Notes under the pieces: model-generated
What the model saw: the letters and a program-made list of their open reading frames with translations, nothing else
What the model was told of the DNA's origin: nothing
Databases searched by the model: none
In this document: positions 8,854 through 18,180 of the stretch, piece by piece
Layout: the number at the start of each line of letters is the position of its first letter
How positions within the stretch are numbered: the first letter of the stretch is position 1
NCBI RefSeq assembly: GCF_001180265.1
Contig: NZ_CVSW01000010.1
Coordinates: 62,001-126,000 of the forward strand
Origin: Prochlorococcus marinus
GTDB lineage: Bacteria; Cyanobacteriota; Cyanobacteriia; PCC-6307; Cyanobiaceae
Direction of reading: 5' to 3'
DNA: 64,000 nucleotides
Translations under genes and position numbers: made by a program

Positions 8854-9567
8854 TTATTCTGTGTCCTTTTTTTGAAATATTTCTTTTTTTTCAGTAAACA
8901 AATCATTTCTTCTCTCCAATGTTCTTTCTATACTTTTTTGCCTTCTCCACAATTTAATATTCTCGTGATTTCCACTTACTAAAACATCCGGAACTTTCAT
9001 GCCTCTAAAAATTTGAGGTCTAGTATAGTGAGGATATTCTAATAGAGAAGAATTATGACTCTCGTCAATTAGGGATTCTGGATCACCAAGGGTGCCTGGT
9101 AATAGTCTAGTCAAACCGTTAATTATTGATATAGCAGGTATTTCACCTCCAGAAAGAACATAATCGCCTATTGATATCTCTTCATCAGCTAAAGATCTAA
9201 TCCTTTCATCAAAACCTTCATATTGACCACAAATAATTATTATTTGATCCAGAGTTGACCATCTAACAAGATCCTTTTGCTTTAAAACTTTACCCTGAGG
9301 AGTCATCAACAAAGTTTTACTTTTGGGTGATTTTCTAATTGATTCATAAGCCTTATAAATAGGTTCAGGTTTTAAAACCATACCCACCCCACCTCCATAG
9401 GGTTTATCATCAACTTGCCGATAAGGACCTTCTCCAAATTCTCTGAGATTGTGTAAATTCACTTTAATAAGACTTTTTTCTAGGGCTCTCGTAATAACAC
9501 CTAAATTCTCTACTAATTCAAAAGCTTTAGGGAACAATGTAATTACATCAAAATTAAGACTACTCAT
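8854..9567 (-). CDS. trmD: tRNA (guanine-N1)-methyltransferase
   Basis: TrmD methylates G37 of certain tRNAs using S-adenosylmethionine and prevents frameshifting. The 237-residue protein begins [10 protein letters not shown], has [13 protein letters not shown] at about 57-69, [11 protein letters not shown] at about 113-123, and GDYVLSGGE at about 133-141, the last two forming the trefoil-knot SAM site. Its ATG follows the stop codon of era directly (TAG-ATG), so the two are co-transcribed and probably co-translated. Confidence 0.97.
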   Translation of the reverse strand: MSSLNFDVITLFPKAFELVENLGVITRALEKSLIKVNLHNLREFGEGPYRQVDDKPYGGGVGMVLKPEPIYKAYESIRKSPKSKTLLMTPQGKVLKQKDLVRWSTLDQIIIICGQYEGFDERIRSLADEEISIGDYVLSGGEIPAISIINGLTRLLPGTLGDPESLIDESHNSSLLEYPHYTRPQIFRGMKVPDVLVSGNHENIKLWRRQKSIERTLERRNDLFTEKKEIFQKKDTE

Positions 9568-10479
9568 CTAATACTCTTCCTCATAACCAAACTCAATTAA
9601 CCTTGAGTCTTTTTTTCTCCAATTTTGAACAACTTTCACAAACAATTCAAGGTGAACTGGACCATCAATTAATTTTGACATATTTGATCTTGCTGACTGA
9701 CCAATCATTTTTAACATCGAACCTTTCTTTCCAATAAGAATGCCTTTTTGAGTTGATCTTTCAACAATAATGGTGGCCAAAATAGCTGTAAAACTTTTGC
9801 CATTTTTTCTTTTCATTTCCTCAATTTTCTCTATCTTTACTGCAACACTATGGGGTACTTCTTCTCTTGTATTTATTAATACCTGCTCTCTTACTAAATC
9901 AGATAACAAAGTATCTAATGGTTGGTCGCATATCATCTCTTCGCCATAAAGTTTTGGTCCCTCTGGAAGAAAATTAAGTGTCAGATCGACAAGTTCAGAA
10001 CATCCTTCTCCTTGAGAAGCACTTACAATTTGAAAATCAATATTAATTCCAAAAAATCTTCTATATTGATCTAATCGTGAATTCCTAAATTCTTCATTAA
10101 CCAAATCCCACTTATTTAGCGCAACAATAAACTCAGTTTTATTTGCCACTAAAAAGTTCAATATATATTCATCACCTCTTCCAGGTTCTACACTCGAATC
10201 AATTACAAAAATAACCATATCAACTCCATTAATTGCAGATTTTGCGTTTTTTACTAATATCTCTCCAAGGCGATGATGAGGTTTATGAACACCAGGTGTA
10301 TCGACAAAAATTATTTGTCCATTGTTTGTTGTAAGTATTCCTTTTAATTTATTTCTAGTAGTTTGCGCTATTGGAGAAGTAATGGTTATTTTTTCTCCAA
10401 TCAACTTATTTATTAAAGTAGATTTACCCACATTTGGCCTTCCTAGTAAAGTTACAAACCCAGATCTATAATTGGTCAA
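9568..10479 (-). CDS. era: GTPase Era
   Basis: Era is an essential GTPase that binds the 3' end of 16S rRNA and helps 30S subunit assembly. The 303-residue protein has the G1 loop GRPNVGKST at 13-21, DTPGVHKPHH at about 59-68, NKWD near 122, and a C-terminal KH domain with the GKKGSMLKMIG turn near 250. The start is TTG at 10479 (TTG ACC AAT TAT...), the only start codon close before the G1 strand. It leads a two-gene unit with trmD. The divergent gene at 10518 begins 38 bp away. Confidence 0.96.
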   Translation of the reverse strand: MTNYRSGFVTLLGRPNVGKSTLINKLIGEKITITSPIAQTTRNKLKGILTTNNGQIIFVDTPGVHKPHHRLGEILVKNAKSAINGVDMVIFVIDSSVEPGRGDEYILNFLVANKTEFIVALNKWDLVNEEFRNSRLDQYRRFFGINIDFQIVSASQGEGCSELVDLTLNFLPEGPKLYGEEMICDQPLDTLLSDLVREQVLINTREEVPHSVAVKIEKIEEMKRKNGKSFTAILATIIVERSTQKGILIGKKGSMLKMIGQSARSNMSKLIDGPVHLELFVKVVQNWRKKDSRLIEFGYEEEY

Positions 10480-10517
10480 AGACTTTTAATGCATCAATAA
10501 TAAAATTCTGATCAAAA

Positions 10518-11045
10518 ATGAAAAAAAAAACCATAAATTTAAAAGAAGCTTCTTTTACTCAGGCAATTAATGTATCAGCACAATGGTGTAAAGAATGGGA
10601 AGAAGACTTACTTAGCGAGGAAGTTTTAGCAGATAGGATTGCAGAACTAATTAAAACAAAAAATGGACTTAGAGGATTTTTTGCATACGCCTTGTCAGAT
10701 AAAGATTGCTTATTGTTAGATAAACTTCCTTTTTCGCTAATTTACAAACTGAACGAAGGTGGTGATTCTGTAACAGAGATAGTTGTAAAAAATTTAATAA
10801 TGAGTTCTGCTCAAATTATTATTCATCGAAGAGATAATAATCATGAATATGAAATAACATCGCAAAATATTTCAGATAGATGTAAGGCTATTTTAAAACT
10901 GTTAGAAACTAAGTCAGTTACAAAATCTGTGATTCAAGTCCTTAGAGACTTAGATGATATGGGCAATAGTTTTGATAATTCAGTCAAGTATGACTCAGAG
11001 CAAAAGGAATTTATTAAAAAACAAATTTTTGATATCGCCCAATAA
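10518..11045 (+). CDS. Conserved cyanobacterial hypothetical protein, 175 aa
   Basis: I do not recognise a characterised family. The protein is soluble, begins MKKKTINLKEASFTQAINV, and is mostly alpha-helical, with a central mixed region (GLRGFFAYALSDKDCLLLDKLPFSLI) and an acidic helical end. There is no signal peptide, membrane segment or obvious catalytic motif. It is divergent from era and followed directly by a clear bidirectional terminator at 11046. Similar proteins of this look occur near era in picocyanobacteria, to my recollection, so it is probably a lineage-conserved gene. Confidence 0.75.
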   Translation: MKKKTINLKEASFTQAINVSAQWCKEWEEDLLSEEVLADRIAELIKTKNGLRGFFAYALSDKDCLLLDKLPFSLIYKLNEGGDSVTEIVVKNLIMSSAQIIIHRRDNNHEYEITSQNISDRCKAILKLLETKSVTKSVIQVLRDLDDMGNSFDNSVKYDSEQKEFIKKQIFDIAQ

Positions 11046-11073
11046 AAAAGCGTAGAAACAAATCTACGCTTTT
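11046..11073. terminator. Bidirectional intrinsic terminator
   Basis: AAAAGCGTAG at 11046-11055 and CTACGCTTTT at 11064-11073 form a perfect 10-bp stem with an 8-base loop. It starts with the A-run and ends with the T-run, so it can end both the plus-strand gene at 10518 and the minus-strand BI-1 gene at 11100. Confidence 0.85.
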
Positions 11074-11099
11074 GGATTAAGTTTTTTAGGTAATAATTT

Positions 11100-11837
11100 T
11101 TATTCTCTTCTTCCTCCGCCTTGAAGTGCAATCATTAATCTCAATATAAAAACAAAAAGATTTATGTAAGTTAAATACATACCTAAAGCCCCTGCAAGGT
11201 ATTGATCATCATTGTATCTTCTTGGCATTGTGTAGAAATCGACAAATGACATTGCAACGAATAAGACAGTTCCAAATCCTGCAATTATCAATTCAAGTCC
11301 TGAACCTCCGAAAACGCCAGGAGCAAAGAATCCTCCAATTAATTGGACAAACATTGCTATGAGCAGTCCTATCAACCCAAGACCAACTACCCCACTAAGT
11401 GCTTGACCAACACTATCACTCATTCTTTGGCCAGTATAAGAAGCAATAACGAAAGTTATACCTGTAGCCAAGGCAGCAGTTCCAACAGAACCAATACCGA
11501 TTGTTCCTATTGCTAAAGCAACTATTCCACTTAAGGTAAATCCAGTTAACAAGCTAAAGCCTGTTAGTAAAGGCAAAGCTTTCGCATTATTTGCATTATT
11601 TGCAGCACTTGTGGCTATAAAAAACAAAATCAATTCTGCAATTAATGCAACTATTGAAAGAGGCTGGAAAAGCCCAGGATTTGTTGCTATGAGTGAGATA
11701 CCTGCTAAAACGCCTAAAGAAGTTAGAACCATACCTCCACCTACGTAAGGTAAAGCTTTTTGAACAACGTTAGGTCCAACAATTGAACTAGTTTGTGCTT
11801 CACGAATAGCTTGATTGAAATTACTACTTGCTGGCAT
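11100..11837 (-). CDS. Bax inhibitor-1 / YbhL family membrane protein
   Basis: The 245-residue protein is strongly hydrophobic with about seven membrane segments, from near residue 30 to near 236. The family includes bacterial YbhL/YetJ proteins, some of which act as pH-sensitive calcium leak channels. The C-terminal DFYTMPRRYNDDQYLAGALGMYLTYINLFVFILR, quoted here only by its start DFYTMPRRY and end LFVFILR, is the family's hallmark acidic segment region. It starts at ATG 11837 and ends at the shared terminator. The function in cyanobacteria is not known; the family call is firm. Confidence 0.85.
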   Translation of the reverse strand: MPASSNFNQAIREAQTSSIVGPNVVQKALPYVGGGMVLTSLGVLAGISLIATNPGLFQPLSIVALIAELILFFIATSAANNANNAKALPLLTGFSLLTGFTLSGIVALAIGTIGIGSVGTAALATGITFVIASYTGQRMSDSVGQALSGVVGLGLIGLLIAMFVQLIGGFFAPGVFGGSGLELIIAGFGTVLFVAMSFVDFYTMPRRYNDDQYLAGALGMYLTYINLFVFILRLMIALQGGGRRE

Positions 11838-11910
11838 TTTTTTTTTTAAATATGTGCTTATTCTACTTGATTTTTAAAATTTCAGGGTACGGATCTCCAG
11901 AGCTATGGAA

Positions 11911-12867
11911 TTATTGATAAGCCTCAATAATTTTCTGAACTAAAGGATGACGAACTACATCTTCAACATTTAAATAACAAAATTTTATACCTTGAGTTTC
12001 AGAGAAAATTCTCGATGCTTCTATGAGGCCGCTTTCCTGATCTTTTTTTAAATCAATTTGTGTAATATCTCCGTTTACAACCATTTTAGATTTATCACCC
12101 AATCTGGTTAAAAACATTCTCATTTGGGAGCAAGTAGTATTTTGTGCTTCATCTAAGATAACCATGGAGTTATCTAAGGTTCTGCCTCTCATAAATGCTA
12201 AAGGTGCAACTTCAATAATTCCCTTATCGATTAACGAATTTGTTCTATCTAACCCAAAAATACTATGTAAAGAATCAAATAGGGGTCTTAAATATGGATC
12301 TACTTTTTGTTGCAAATCACCAGGTAGAAATCCCAAATTTTCACCAGCTTCTACAGCTGGTCTGGTTAAAACAATTTTTTCAATTTTTTTCTCGTTCAAT
12401 AGTCGTGCCGCGCAAACAGTTGCTAGAAATGTCTTACCAGTTCCAGCTGGACCAATCGCGAATGTGAGATCAAAGTTCTCAATTGATTCAACATATTCTT
12501 TTTGCCTTATAGTTCTTGGTCTTAAATATCTTCCTTCTTTGGAACGCGCAAGAACTTTTTTTCCAAGTTCAGCATGTGAGGATGACTCTCCCATATTTAG
12601 AGAACTTAAAGCCGCTTTAAGATCTACCTCCGGAACTTCTAACCCTTGTTCCCAAATTGGCCTTGTTAGTTCTACTAATGCTGAAGCTATTTCAATTTTA
12701 GATATAACTCCGTTCATCTCAAGTTGTAAGCCTCTTATTGTTAAAGAAACTCCTGTTAAGGACTCAAACTTTTTTAAAAAAGAATTACCTGGGCCTGATA
12801 ATGCTGTAGCAGCATCAGAGCTTGGCAAGTCTATTGTGAAGTGACCAGTTTTGGAAACTTCCTTCAT
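11911..12867 (-). CDS. phoH: PhoH-like ATPase
   Basis: This is a cytosolic P-loop ATPase of the PhoH/YbeZ type, implicated in RNA metabolism and ribosome maturation; a partner RNase (YbeY) is not in the window. The 318-residue protein has an N-terminal ~110-residue KH-like region, Walker A GPAGTGKT near 138-145, Walker B MVILDEAQN near 235, and the NGDITQIDL motif near 262. It starts at ATG 12867, 30 bp after rpsP, and continues the minus-strand ffh-rpsP-phoH run. Despite the name, phosphate regulation is not shown here. Confidence 0.92.
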   Translation of the reverse strand: MKEVSKTGHFTIDLPSSDAATALSGPGNSFLKKFESLTGVSLTIRGLQLEMNGVISKIEIASALVELTRPIWEQGLEVPEVDLKAALSSLNMGESSSHAELGKKVLARSKEGRYLRPRTIRQKEYVESIENFDLTFAIGPAGTGKTFLATVCAARLLNEKKIEKIVLTRPAVEAGENLGFLPGDLQQKVDPYLRPLFDSLHSIFGLDRTNSLIDKGIIEVAPLAFMRGRTLDNSMVILDEAQNTTCSQMRMFLTRLGDKSKMVVNGDITQIDLKKDQESGLIEASRIFSETQGIKFCYLNVEDVVRHPLVQKIIEAYQ

Positions 12868-12897
12868 CTAGTTATTGAATAAAAATTTATCAAACCA

Positions 12898-13263
12898 CTA
12901 GCTTTCAGCTTCATTACTCTCGCTTTCAGCTTTACTACTATCATTTTCTTCGTCTTTAGTTTTAGCCTTAGCTAATTTTTCCTTCTCTAACTTTGCTTTA
13001 CCTATTGAGATAGAGGGCCTCTTTGTTTTTTCTAATAACCCTCCCTTTTCTAATAAAGATCTCACAACATCAGTTGGCTGAGCACCCTGAGTAAGTCTTG
13101 TTCTCAAAGCTTCTGTATCAAGCCTGGTTTCCTTAGTTCTTGGGTTATAAAAACCTAGTTCTTGTAGAGGTCTACCATCTCTTCTGGAAGTACTATTGCA
13201 TGCAACAATTCTGAAACTTGCCTCTTTTTTCTTTCCAAAGCGCTTAAGGCGCAGTTTAATCAT
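12898..13263 (-). CDS. rpsP: 30S ribosomal protein S16
   Basis: S16 is a 30S assembly protein. The 121-residue product starts with the signature [20 protein letters not shown] and continues with [15 protein letters not shown]. The C-terminal 40 residues are a lineage-typical Lys/Glu/Ser-rich tail ([17 protein letters not shown]) beyond the ~80-residue core. It lies 54 bp downstream of ffh and 30 bp upstream of phoH on the same strand. Confidence 0.97.
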   Translation of the reverse strand: MIKLRLKRFGKKKEASFRIVACNSTSRRDGRPLQELGFYNPRTKETRLDTEALRTRLTQGAQPTDVVRSLLEKGGLLEKTKRPSISIGKAKLEKEKLAKAKTKDEENDSSKAESESNEAES

Positions 13264-13317
13264 TTTAAATTAATGCGTTTTAAATAATAATATCATTGAA
13301 AGGTTAAAATCTAGAAA

Positions 13318-14841
13318 CTATAAATCAGCAAACCCTTTTTTCTTCTTATTATTTTTTTGTTTTTTCATTGGTTTATTACCACTCATTCCGGGCATTCCAC
13401 CCATTCCTGGCATTCCGCCCATTCCTGGCATTCCGCCCATTCCTGGCATTCCGCCCATTCCTGGCATTCCGCCCATTCCTGGCATTCCGCCCATTCCTGG
13501 CATTCCGCCCATTCCTGGCATTCCGCCCATTCCTGGCATTCCGCCATTCGACATTTGTTTCATAAAGCCTCTCATTCTTTGAAAATCAGCTAATACTTTA
13601 TCTACATCTTTCGCTTGATAACCGCTACCCTGAGCGATTCTTTGTCTTCTTGAAGGTTGAGCAGCAAGAACCTCAGGTTTTTGTTTTTCCTCAAGAGTCA
13701 TAGATGAGATCATAGATTCTATTTTTTTAAGTTGATCCTCTCCATCTTTTATCATCCCATCATCGATTTTATTCATTCCAGGAATCAATTTAATCAATCC
13801 ACCAAGTGATCCCATTCTTTTTATTAATCTCATTTGCTTAACAAAATCATTAAAATCAAAAGTTGCTTCTTGAAGTTTCTTTTGCATCGCTTCTGCATCA
13901 GCAAGTTCAACTTCTTTTTGGGCTTTTTCAACAAGTGTCAATACATCACCCATACCTAAAATTCTGCTGGCCATTCTCTCTGGATGGAATGGTTGCAGTG
14001 CCTCTATTTTTTCACCTACACCTATAAATTTGATTGGTTTACCACTTATTTTTCTTATTGATAAAGCAGCACCTCCTCTTGAGTCTCCATCCAACTTAGT
14101 TAATATCGCCCCTGTAATTCCTACTTTTTCATGAAATGACTTTGTTAAGTCCGCAGCTTCTTGCCCAATCATTGAATCAACAACAAGCAACACTTCATCA
14201 GGATTAGAAACTTCTTTTATTCGAACCATTTCACTCATCATGGAATCATCAATTTGCAGTCTTCCTGCGGTATCAATAATTATCGAATTAAAATCATTCT
14301 CACTAGCAAAATTCAATGCTTCCTTTGCAATCTCTTCTGGTTTGCTATTTTTTTGTTTATCTGAAAAAACCTCCAAATCATATTGACTTCCCAATGTTTT
14401 AAGCTGCTCTACAGCTGCTGGTCGATAAATATCTGCAGCAACCAAAAGAACTTTTTTATCTTTTTCCTTCAAATACAATCCTAATTTTCCTGTTGCAGTT
14501 GTTTTACCCGCTCCCTGAAGTCCAGCCATCAAAATGACTGTAGGACTATTTTCATTTTCGTTTAATGGAGAATTTTCATTCCCCATTATGTTAATCAATT
14601 CTTTATTTACAACTTCTATGAATTTTTGACCAGGATTTACACCCCTTACTACTTCTTCTCCAATGGCTTTATCTTTGACATCTGATATAAAATCTTTTAC
14701 TACAGACAAACTAACATCTGCATCAAGGAGTGCTCTTTTAACCTCTTTCAAGGCATCGTTAATATTATTTTCACTAATTTTTGCTTCGCCTCTTAAACCC
14801 TTTACTGCGTCTTCAAAGCGTGACGAGAGTTCATCAAACAT
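13318..14841 (-). CDS. ffh: Signal recognition particle protein Ffh
   Basis: Ffh binds SRP RNA and signal sequences and delivers ribosomes to the membrane receptor FtsY. The N and G domains show [13 protein letters not shown] near 108-120, DTAGRLQ near 190 and TKLDGD near 245. The methionine-rich M domain follows from about 295. The C-terminus is odd: nine GGMPGM units run from about residue 430 to 485 before the basic tail [15 protein letters not shown]. The start is ATG 14841 (MFDELSS); a TTG two codons earlier (14847) is less likely. The SRP RNA itself is encoded at 41.4 kb. Confidence 0.96.
   Translation of the reverse strand: MFDELSSRFEDAVKGLRGEAKISENNINDALKEVKRALLDADVSLSVVKDFISDVKDKAIGEEVVRGVNPGQKFIEVVNKELINIMGNENSPLNENENSPTVILMAGLQGAGKTTATGKLGLYLKEKDKKVLLVAADIYRPAAVEQLKTLGSQYDLEVFSDKQKNSKPEEIAKEALNFASENDFNSIIIDTAGRLQIDDSMMSEMVRIKEVSNPDEVLLVVDSMIGQEAADLTKSFHEKVGITGAILTKLDGDSRGGAALSIRKISGKPIKFIGVGEKIEALQPFHPERMASRILGMGDVLTLVEKAQKEVELADAEAMQKKLQEATFDFNDFVKQMRLIKRMGSLGGLIKLIPGMNKIDDGMIKDGEDQLKKIESMISSMTLEEKQKPEVLAAQPSRRQRIAQGSGYQAKDVDKVLADFQRMRGFMKQMSNGGMPGMGGMPGMGGMPGMGGMPGMGGMPGMGGMPGMGGMPGMGGMPGMGGMPGMSGNKPMKKQKNNKKKKGFADL
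13391..13545 (-). repeat. In-frame 18-bp tandem repeat in ffh (Gly-Gly-Met-Pro-Gly-Met)
   Basis: Eight full 18-bp copies (GGCATTCCGCCCATTCCT on the plus strand) run from 13391 to 13534, followed by a partial copy to 13545. Seven are identical; the first (13391-13408) differs by one base. The unit is a multiple of three, so copy number changes keep the reading frame. It is much richer in G+C than its surroundings. Near-identity of the copies points to recent expansion by slippage. Confidence 0.97.
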
Positions 14842-14888
14842 TATCAAAAAGTAATTTTAATTATTATAGATGATATTGAAGTGCGTAA

Positions 14889-16991
14889 TTACAAGCCACT
14901 TACGAAATCAACTAATTTCCATGATTTATTTGAAAAACCCAAAATATATTTAACTTTAAGGGGATTCAATAATGTTTCATTAACAAATTCTCCAGAATTT
15001 TTTACTATTCTCTCTAGATAATTTAATTCAACTAAAGCAACTATCCGAGATGAAGTTTGCGATTCCAAATCAATCTTAAGTATTTGGGAGTTGATTTCTT
15101 TATAAATTCCCTTCTTTATATCCTTCTGTCTTTCTTCGATTGTACGACCAATCAGACCTTTACTAACAATCTTAGAAAGATTAATTTCACTCTTTCCGGC
15201 TAAGTAATTACTTTTACTAAAAAGCCATCCATTAATTAAATTCCTTATATCTTCCAAAGAAGGTGAAGATGTATTAAGTTCTTTTAATTCATAAGAAATA
15301 ATTGAAGTGGATTTCTCAGGAATAGAATTCAACTTGCTTGAAGGATTTTTTTTTATTTCTTGAATAATATCTTTCTCAATAAACTTTTGATTTTTATCTA
15401 TGGCAATTAAAGGTTTTTCAGTGATAGCTTCGTCCTGAATTGATTTTTTTGAATTATTTCTTAAAAATCCAATCCCAATACCAAATGCAAATAAAATCAA
15501 AAACGCATAAATATAAATTAAATAAGGTGACCGATTAATAATCTCTTTATCCTTCAAGAATTCCCCAAAACTAAACTTTAATTCTGCAATTTTTTCAATT
15601 AGAAAATTATAAAACTCTATTGGTTTTTTCTTAAAGTATTCCTCGTTGAATTCGTTTTCTTTGATCTCAACCTTTTCTTCTTGTTTTATACCACCAGGCC
15701 AAGGTAATTTCCTATCATCAATATTACCTAATGTATTATCAAAATCTTCAGTCGTTTTTGCGGAAGATTCATACTCAATTCGTTGGTTCTGAAGATTTGA
15801 TCTAATTGCAATTTTATTTGATTTCTTTTCTAATTTTTCAATAAATTCTTGAATTTCTCTATCTTCAAACCAAGAATCTAAATCAACCTCTTTTGAGTCA
15901 ATATCTCTATACCCAACTAAAACATCATTCTCTAACCAATTTTTACAGAAAATACATATAGCTTCTAACTTGTTTCCAGGATAATTATTAAGCCAATCTC
16001 GTAAATTTTCATCATAACTACTTGAAAACCTTGCACAAGCCTGGTCAATATCAGCTAGAAGCAAGTCTAAACAACCAACTAAAGGCATTGAATCAAGACC
16101 GGTTAAATTAAGTTTCTTTAAAATTCTCCTCGCTTCAAATAATTTTTCCGGCTTTCTTCTAGAGAAACCAATAGCTGTTAATGATAGAAAAGCTAAAAAT
16201 CCTGCTTCTAATGATCCTCTTTTTTGTAATTCAAGAAACAAATCAATCTGTTCTTGAACTGTCAAAAATGGCTTAATTTGTTGAAAAAAAGCTTCAAACT
16301 CCTGCTGATTTAAATAATCTTTATATTCTGATTTATTATTACCTTCCAAACCACCTCTTTTGATTATTAAATTTTCCAACATACTTAAGCCTTTTTTATG
16401 AGACTCTTGATCATTTAGATCCCTACTAAGTAGATCTAGGATTCTGTAAGGGAGCAGAGCAATCAAGTCTTCTTCAAGTTCCTTTCTTCTTTCGCCAAGT
16501 TTTCCCATTCTTTGAAGAAGTTGTATACCTTCTTGTAAAAAGTCTGCAGCGTTTGAATAAGATCTAAGCTGTTCTTCTTGAATTGCGGAGTCTCTTGCTG
16601 TTAAAGCAGCCAATAAAGTTAGATCAGCTTCCCTGCTACTTCCTAATGCTGGAGTTTGTGGTGGGTTCAAAGCTTTTCTACTTAATTTGAAAGCTTCTTT
16701 TGTAGCGCCGGATTCCCAAAGAAGTATTAATCCTGCTACTTCTCTATTGGATGAAAACTCTAATCCAGATGAACCATTTATCAACACATTTTCGTACTCT
16801 CTCCTTCTATCTGGATCTGTTAGTAAATCCGCAGTGAGACGAAGCAACTCTGATCTTTGGGTTAAAACTTCATAAGTAAAACCTTCATCAGGGGTTTTAT
16901 CCAATCGTAATTGAAAAGCCCTTAATATTTCCTCAGATGTTGCAGAGGGGCTTACGCCAATTAAACGAAAATGGTCTAAAGGAAGTTCCAA
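14889..16991 (-). CDS. ftn2: Cell division protein Ftn2/ZipN (ARC6 homologue)
   Basis: Ftn2 anchors the FtsZ ring at the membrane in cyanobacteria; its plant counterpart is ARC6. The 700-residue protein begins with a degenerate J-domain (LPLDHFRLIGVSPSATSEEI, then LLTDPDRRREYENVL near 57-70). A long helical region follows, then one membrane segment near 508-525 (LIYIYAFLILFAFGIGIGF). The C-terminal ~120 residues form the ARC6-like IMS domain (LINGWLFSKSNYLAGKS; ending SWKLVDFVSGL). The J-domain lacks a clear HPD motif, as expected for this family. The start is TTG at 16991, directly before the conserved J-domain. ftsQ and ftsZ are at 39-41 kb. Confidence 0.9.
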   Translation of the reverse strand: MELPLDHFRLIGVSPSATSEEILRAFQLRLDKTPDEGFTYEVLTQRSELLRLTADLLTDPDRRREYENVLINGSSGLEFSSNREVAGLILLWESGATKEAFKLSRKALNPPQTPALGSSREADLTLLAALTARDSAIQEEQLRSYSNAADFLQEGIQLLQRMGKLGERRKELEEDLIALLPYRILDLLSRDLNDQESHKKGLSMLENLIIKRGGLEGNNKSEYKDYLNQQEFEAFFQQIKPFLTVQEQIDLFLELQKRGSLEAGFLAFLSLTAIGFSRRKPEKLFEARRILKKLNLTGLDSMPLVGCLDLLLADIDQACARFSSSYDENLRDWLNNYPGNKLEAICIFCKNWLENDVLVGYRDIDSKEVDLDSWFEDREIQEFIEKLEKKSNKIAIRSNLQNQRIEYESSAKTTEDFDNTLGNIDDRKLPWPGGIKQEEKVEIKENEFNEEYFKKKPIEFYNFLIEKIAELKFSFGEFLKDKEIINRSPYLIYIYAFLILFAFGIGIGFLRNNSKKSIQDEAITEKPLIAIDKNQKFIEKDIIQEIKKNPSSKLNSIPEKSTSIISYELKELNTSSPSLEDIRNLINGWLFSKSNYLAGKSEINLSKIVSKGLIGRTIEERQKDIKKGIYKEINSQILKIDLESQTSSRIVALVELNYLERIVKNSGEFVNETLLNPLKVKYILGFSNKSWKLVDFVSGL

Positions 16992-17050
16992 ACAAATATC
17001 CTATTGAGAAATTCTTAGACAAATCTTATCAAGTTAAAAAATTTTTTCAT

Positions 17051-17095
17051 AAGGTCTTGCAGAGTTATTAAAAAAAAATCATGAAAATAGACCTT
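17051..17095. repeat. Inverted repeat in the ftn2/pdhA spacer
   Basis: AAGGTCT at 17051-17057 is matched by AGACCTT at 17089-17095, 31 bases apart, in the 150-bp divergent spacer between ftn2 and pdhA. It is a possible operator pair or leader hairpin; the AT-rich context makes chance possible. Confidence 0.25.
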
Positions 17096-17141
17096 CACAG
17101 CTTAGAATGTTAACAAATCAAAACTTCAATAAGGTATTTTC

Positions 17142-18179
17142 TTGGAAACTCACGTAGAAAGAATCTCAAATCTTCAAGACATAAAAAAAGCCGAATTAGA
17201 TCGAGAAACCGGTTTATTTCTTTATGAAGATATGACTCTTGGTCGAAGATTCGAAGATAAGTGTGCAGAAATGTACTACAGGGGCAAAATGTTTGGATTT
17301 GTTCATCTATACAACGGTCAAGAAGCTATAAGCACTGGAGTAATAGGTGCCATGAAAAAGAAACATGATTGGTTTTGTAGTACCTATCGTGATCATGTTC
17401 ATGCATTAAGTGCAGGAGTTCCCTCCTTTGAAGTTATGAGTGAGCTTTTTGGTAAAGCTACAGGTTGTAGTAAAGGCAGGGGTGGGTCTATGCATTTATT
17501 TTCAAAAGAGCATCACTTACTCGGAGGATATGCATTTATTGGAGAGGGAATTCCTGTAGCTTTAGGGGCAGCATTTTCAAGTAAATATAAAAAGGAAGTT
17601 GCTGGTAATCATAGTAGTGATGCAGTAACTGCAGCATTCTTTGGGGATGGGACTTGCAATAATGGGCAGTTTTTTGAATGTTTAAATATGGCCCAGTTAT
17701 GGAAATTACCCATCATTTTTGTTGTTGAAAATAATAAATGGGCTATTGGTATGGCTCACGACAGAGCAACTAGCAATCCTGAAATCTGGAGAAAAGCGTC
17801 TGCTTTTGGCATGCACGGCGAGGAAGTTGATGGAATGGATGTATTAGCAGTTAGAGGGGCAGCACAAAGAGCAATTGAGCGAGCTAGAGCAGGAGAAGGT
17901 CCTACACTTTTAGAATGCTTGACTTATAGATACAGAGGTCATTCTCTTGCTGATCCAGATGAATTAAGGTCTGAAAAAGAAAAGGCGTTTTGGTCAAAAA
18001 GAGATCCTATTAAGAAATTAGCTAAAGAAATTATTGATGGTAATTTCGCAACGGAAGAAGAATTAAAAAGTATTGAAAAGAAAATTGATACAGAGATATC
18101 GGAATCTGTTAAAAATGCAATTGATGCACCCGAACCTCCTTCAGAAGAATTAACTAAATATATTTGGGCAGAAGATTAA
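17142..18179 (+). CDS. pdhA: Pyruvate dehydrogenase E1 component alpha subunit
   Basis: With PdhB it forms the thiamine-diphosphate E1 enzyme that decarboxylates pyruvate to feed acetyl-CoA synthesis. The 345-residue protein shows [13 protein letters not shown] near 83-95, [11 protein letters not shown] near 112-122, and the thiamine-binding [12 protein letters not shown] with ENNKWAIGM near 168-202. YRYRGHS near 263 is the phosphorylation-loop region. The start is TTG at 17142: an in-frame stop lies at 17130, no ATG comes before the conserved core, and an AAGG ribosome-binding stretch sits at 17131-17134. The E3 subunit (lpd) is at 26.7 kb. Confidence 0.94.
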   Translation: METHVERISNLQDIKKAELDRETGLFLYEDMTLGRRFEDKCAEMYYRGKMFGFVHLYNGQEAISTGVIGAMKKKHDWFCSTYRDHVHALSAGVPSFEVMSELFGKATGCSKGRGGSMHLFSKEHHLLGGYAFIGEGIPVALGAAFSSKYKKEVAGNHSSDAVTAAFFGDGTCNNGQFFECLNMAQLWKLPIIFVVENNKWAIGMAHDRATSNPEIWRKASAFGMHGEEVDGMDVLAVRGAAQRAIERARAGEGPTLLECLTYRYRGHSLADPDELRSEKEKAFWSKRDPIKKLAKEIIDGNFATEEELKSIEKKIDTEISESVKNAIDAPEPPSEELTKYIWAED

Positions 18180-18180
18180 T

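Noticed and set aside
12164..12844. Long plus-strand frame opposite phoH
   Set aside because: phoH on the minus strand has all family motifs; the antisense frame has no coherent domain.
13391..13545. CRISPR-like array
   Set aside because: Repeats are contiguous, without spacers, and lie inside a gene in frame.
13357..13593. Plus-strand His/Ser/Trp repeat reading frames opposite ffh
   Set aside because: They are shadows of the 18-bp repeat inside ffh; the minus-strand frame is a clear Ffh protein.
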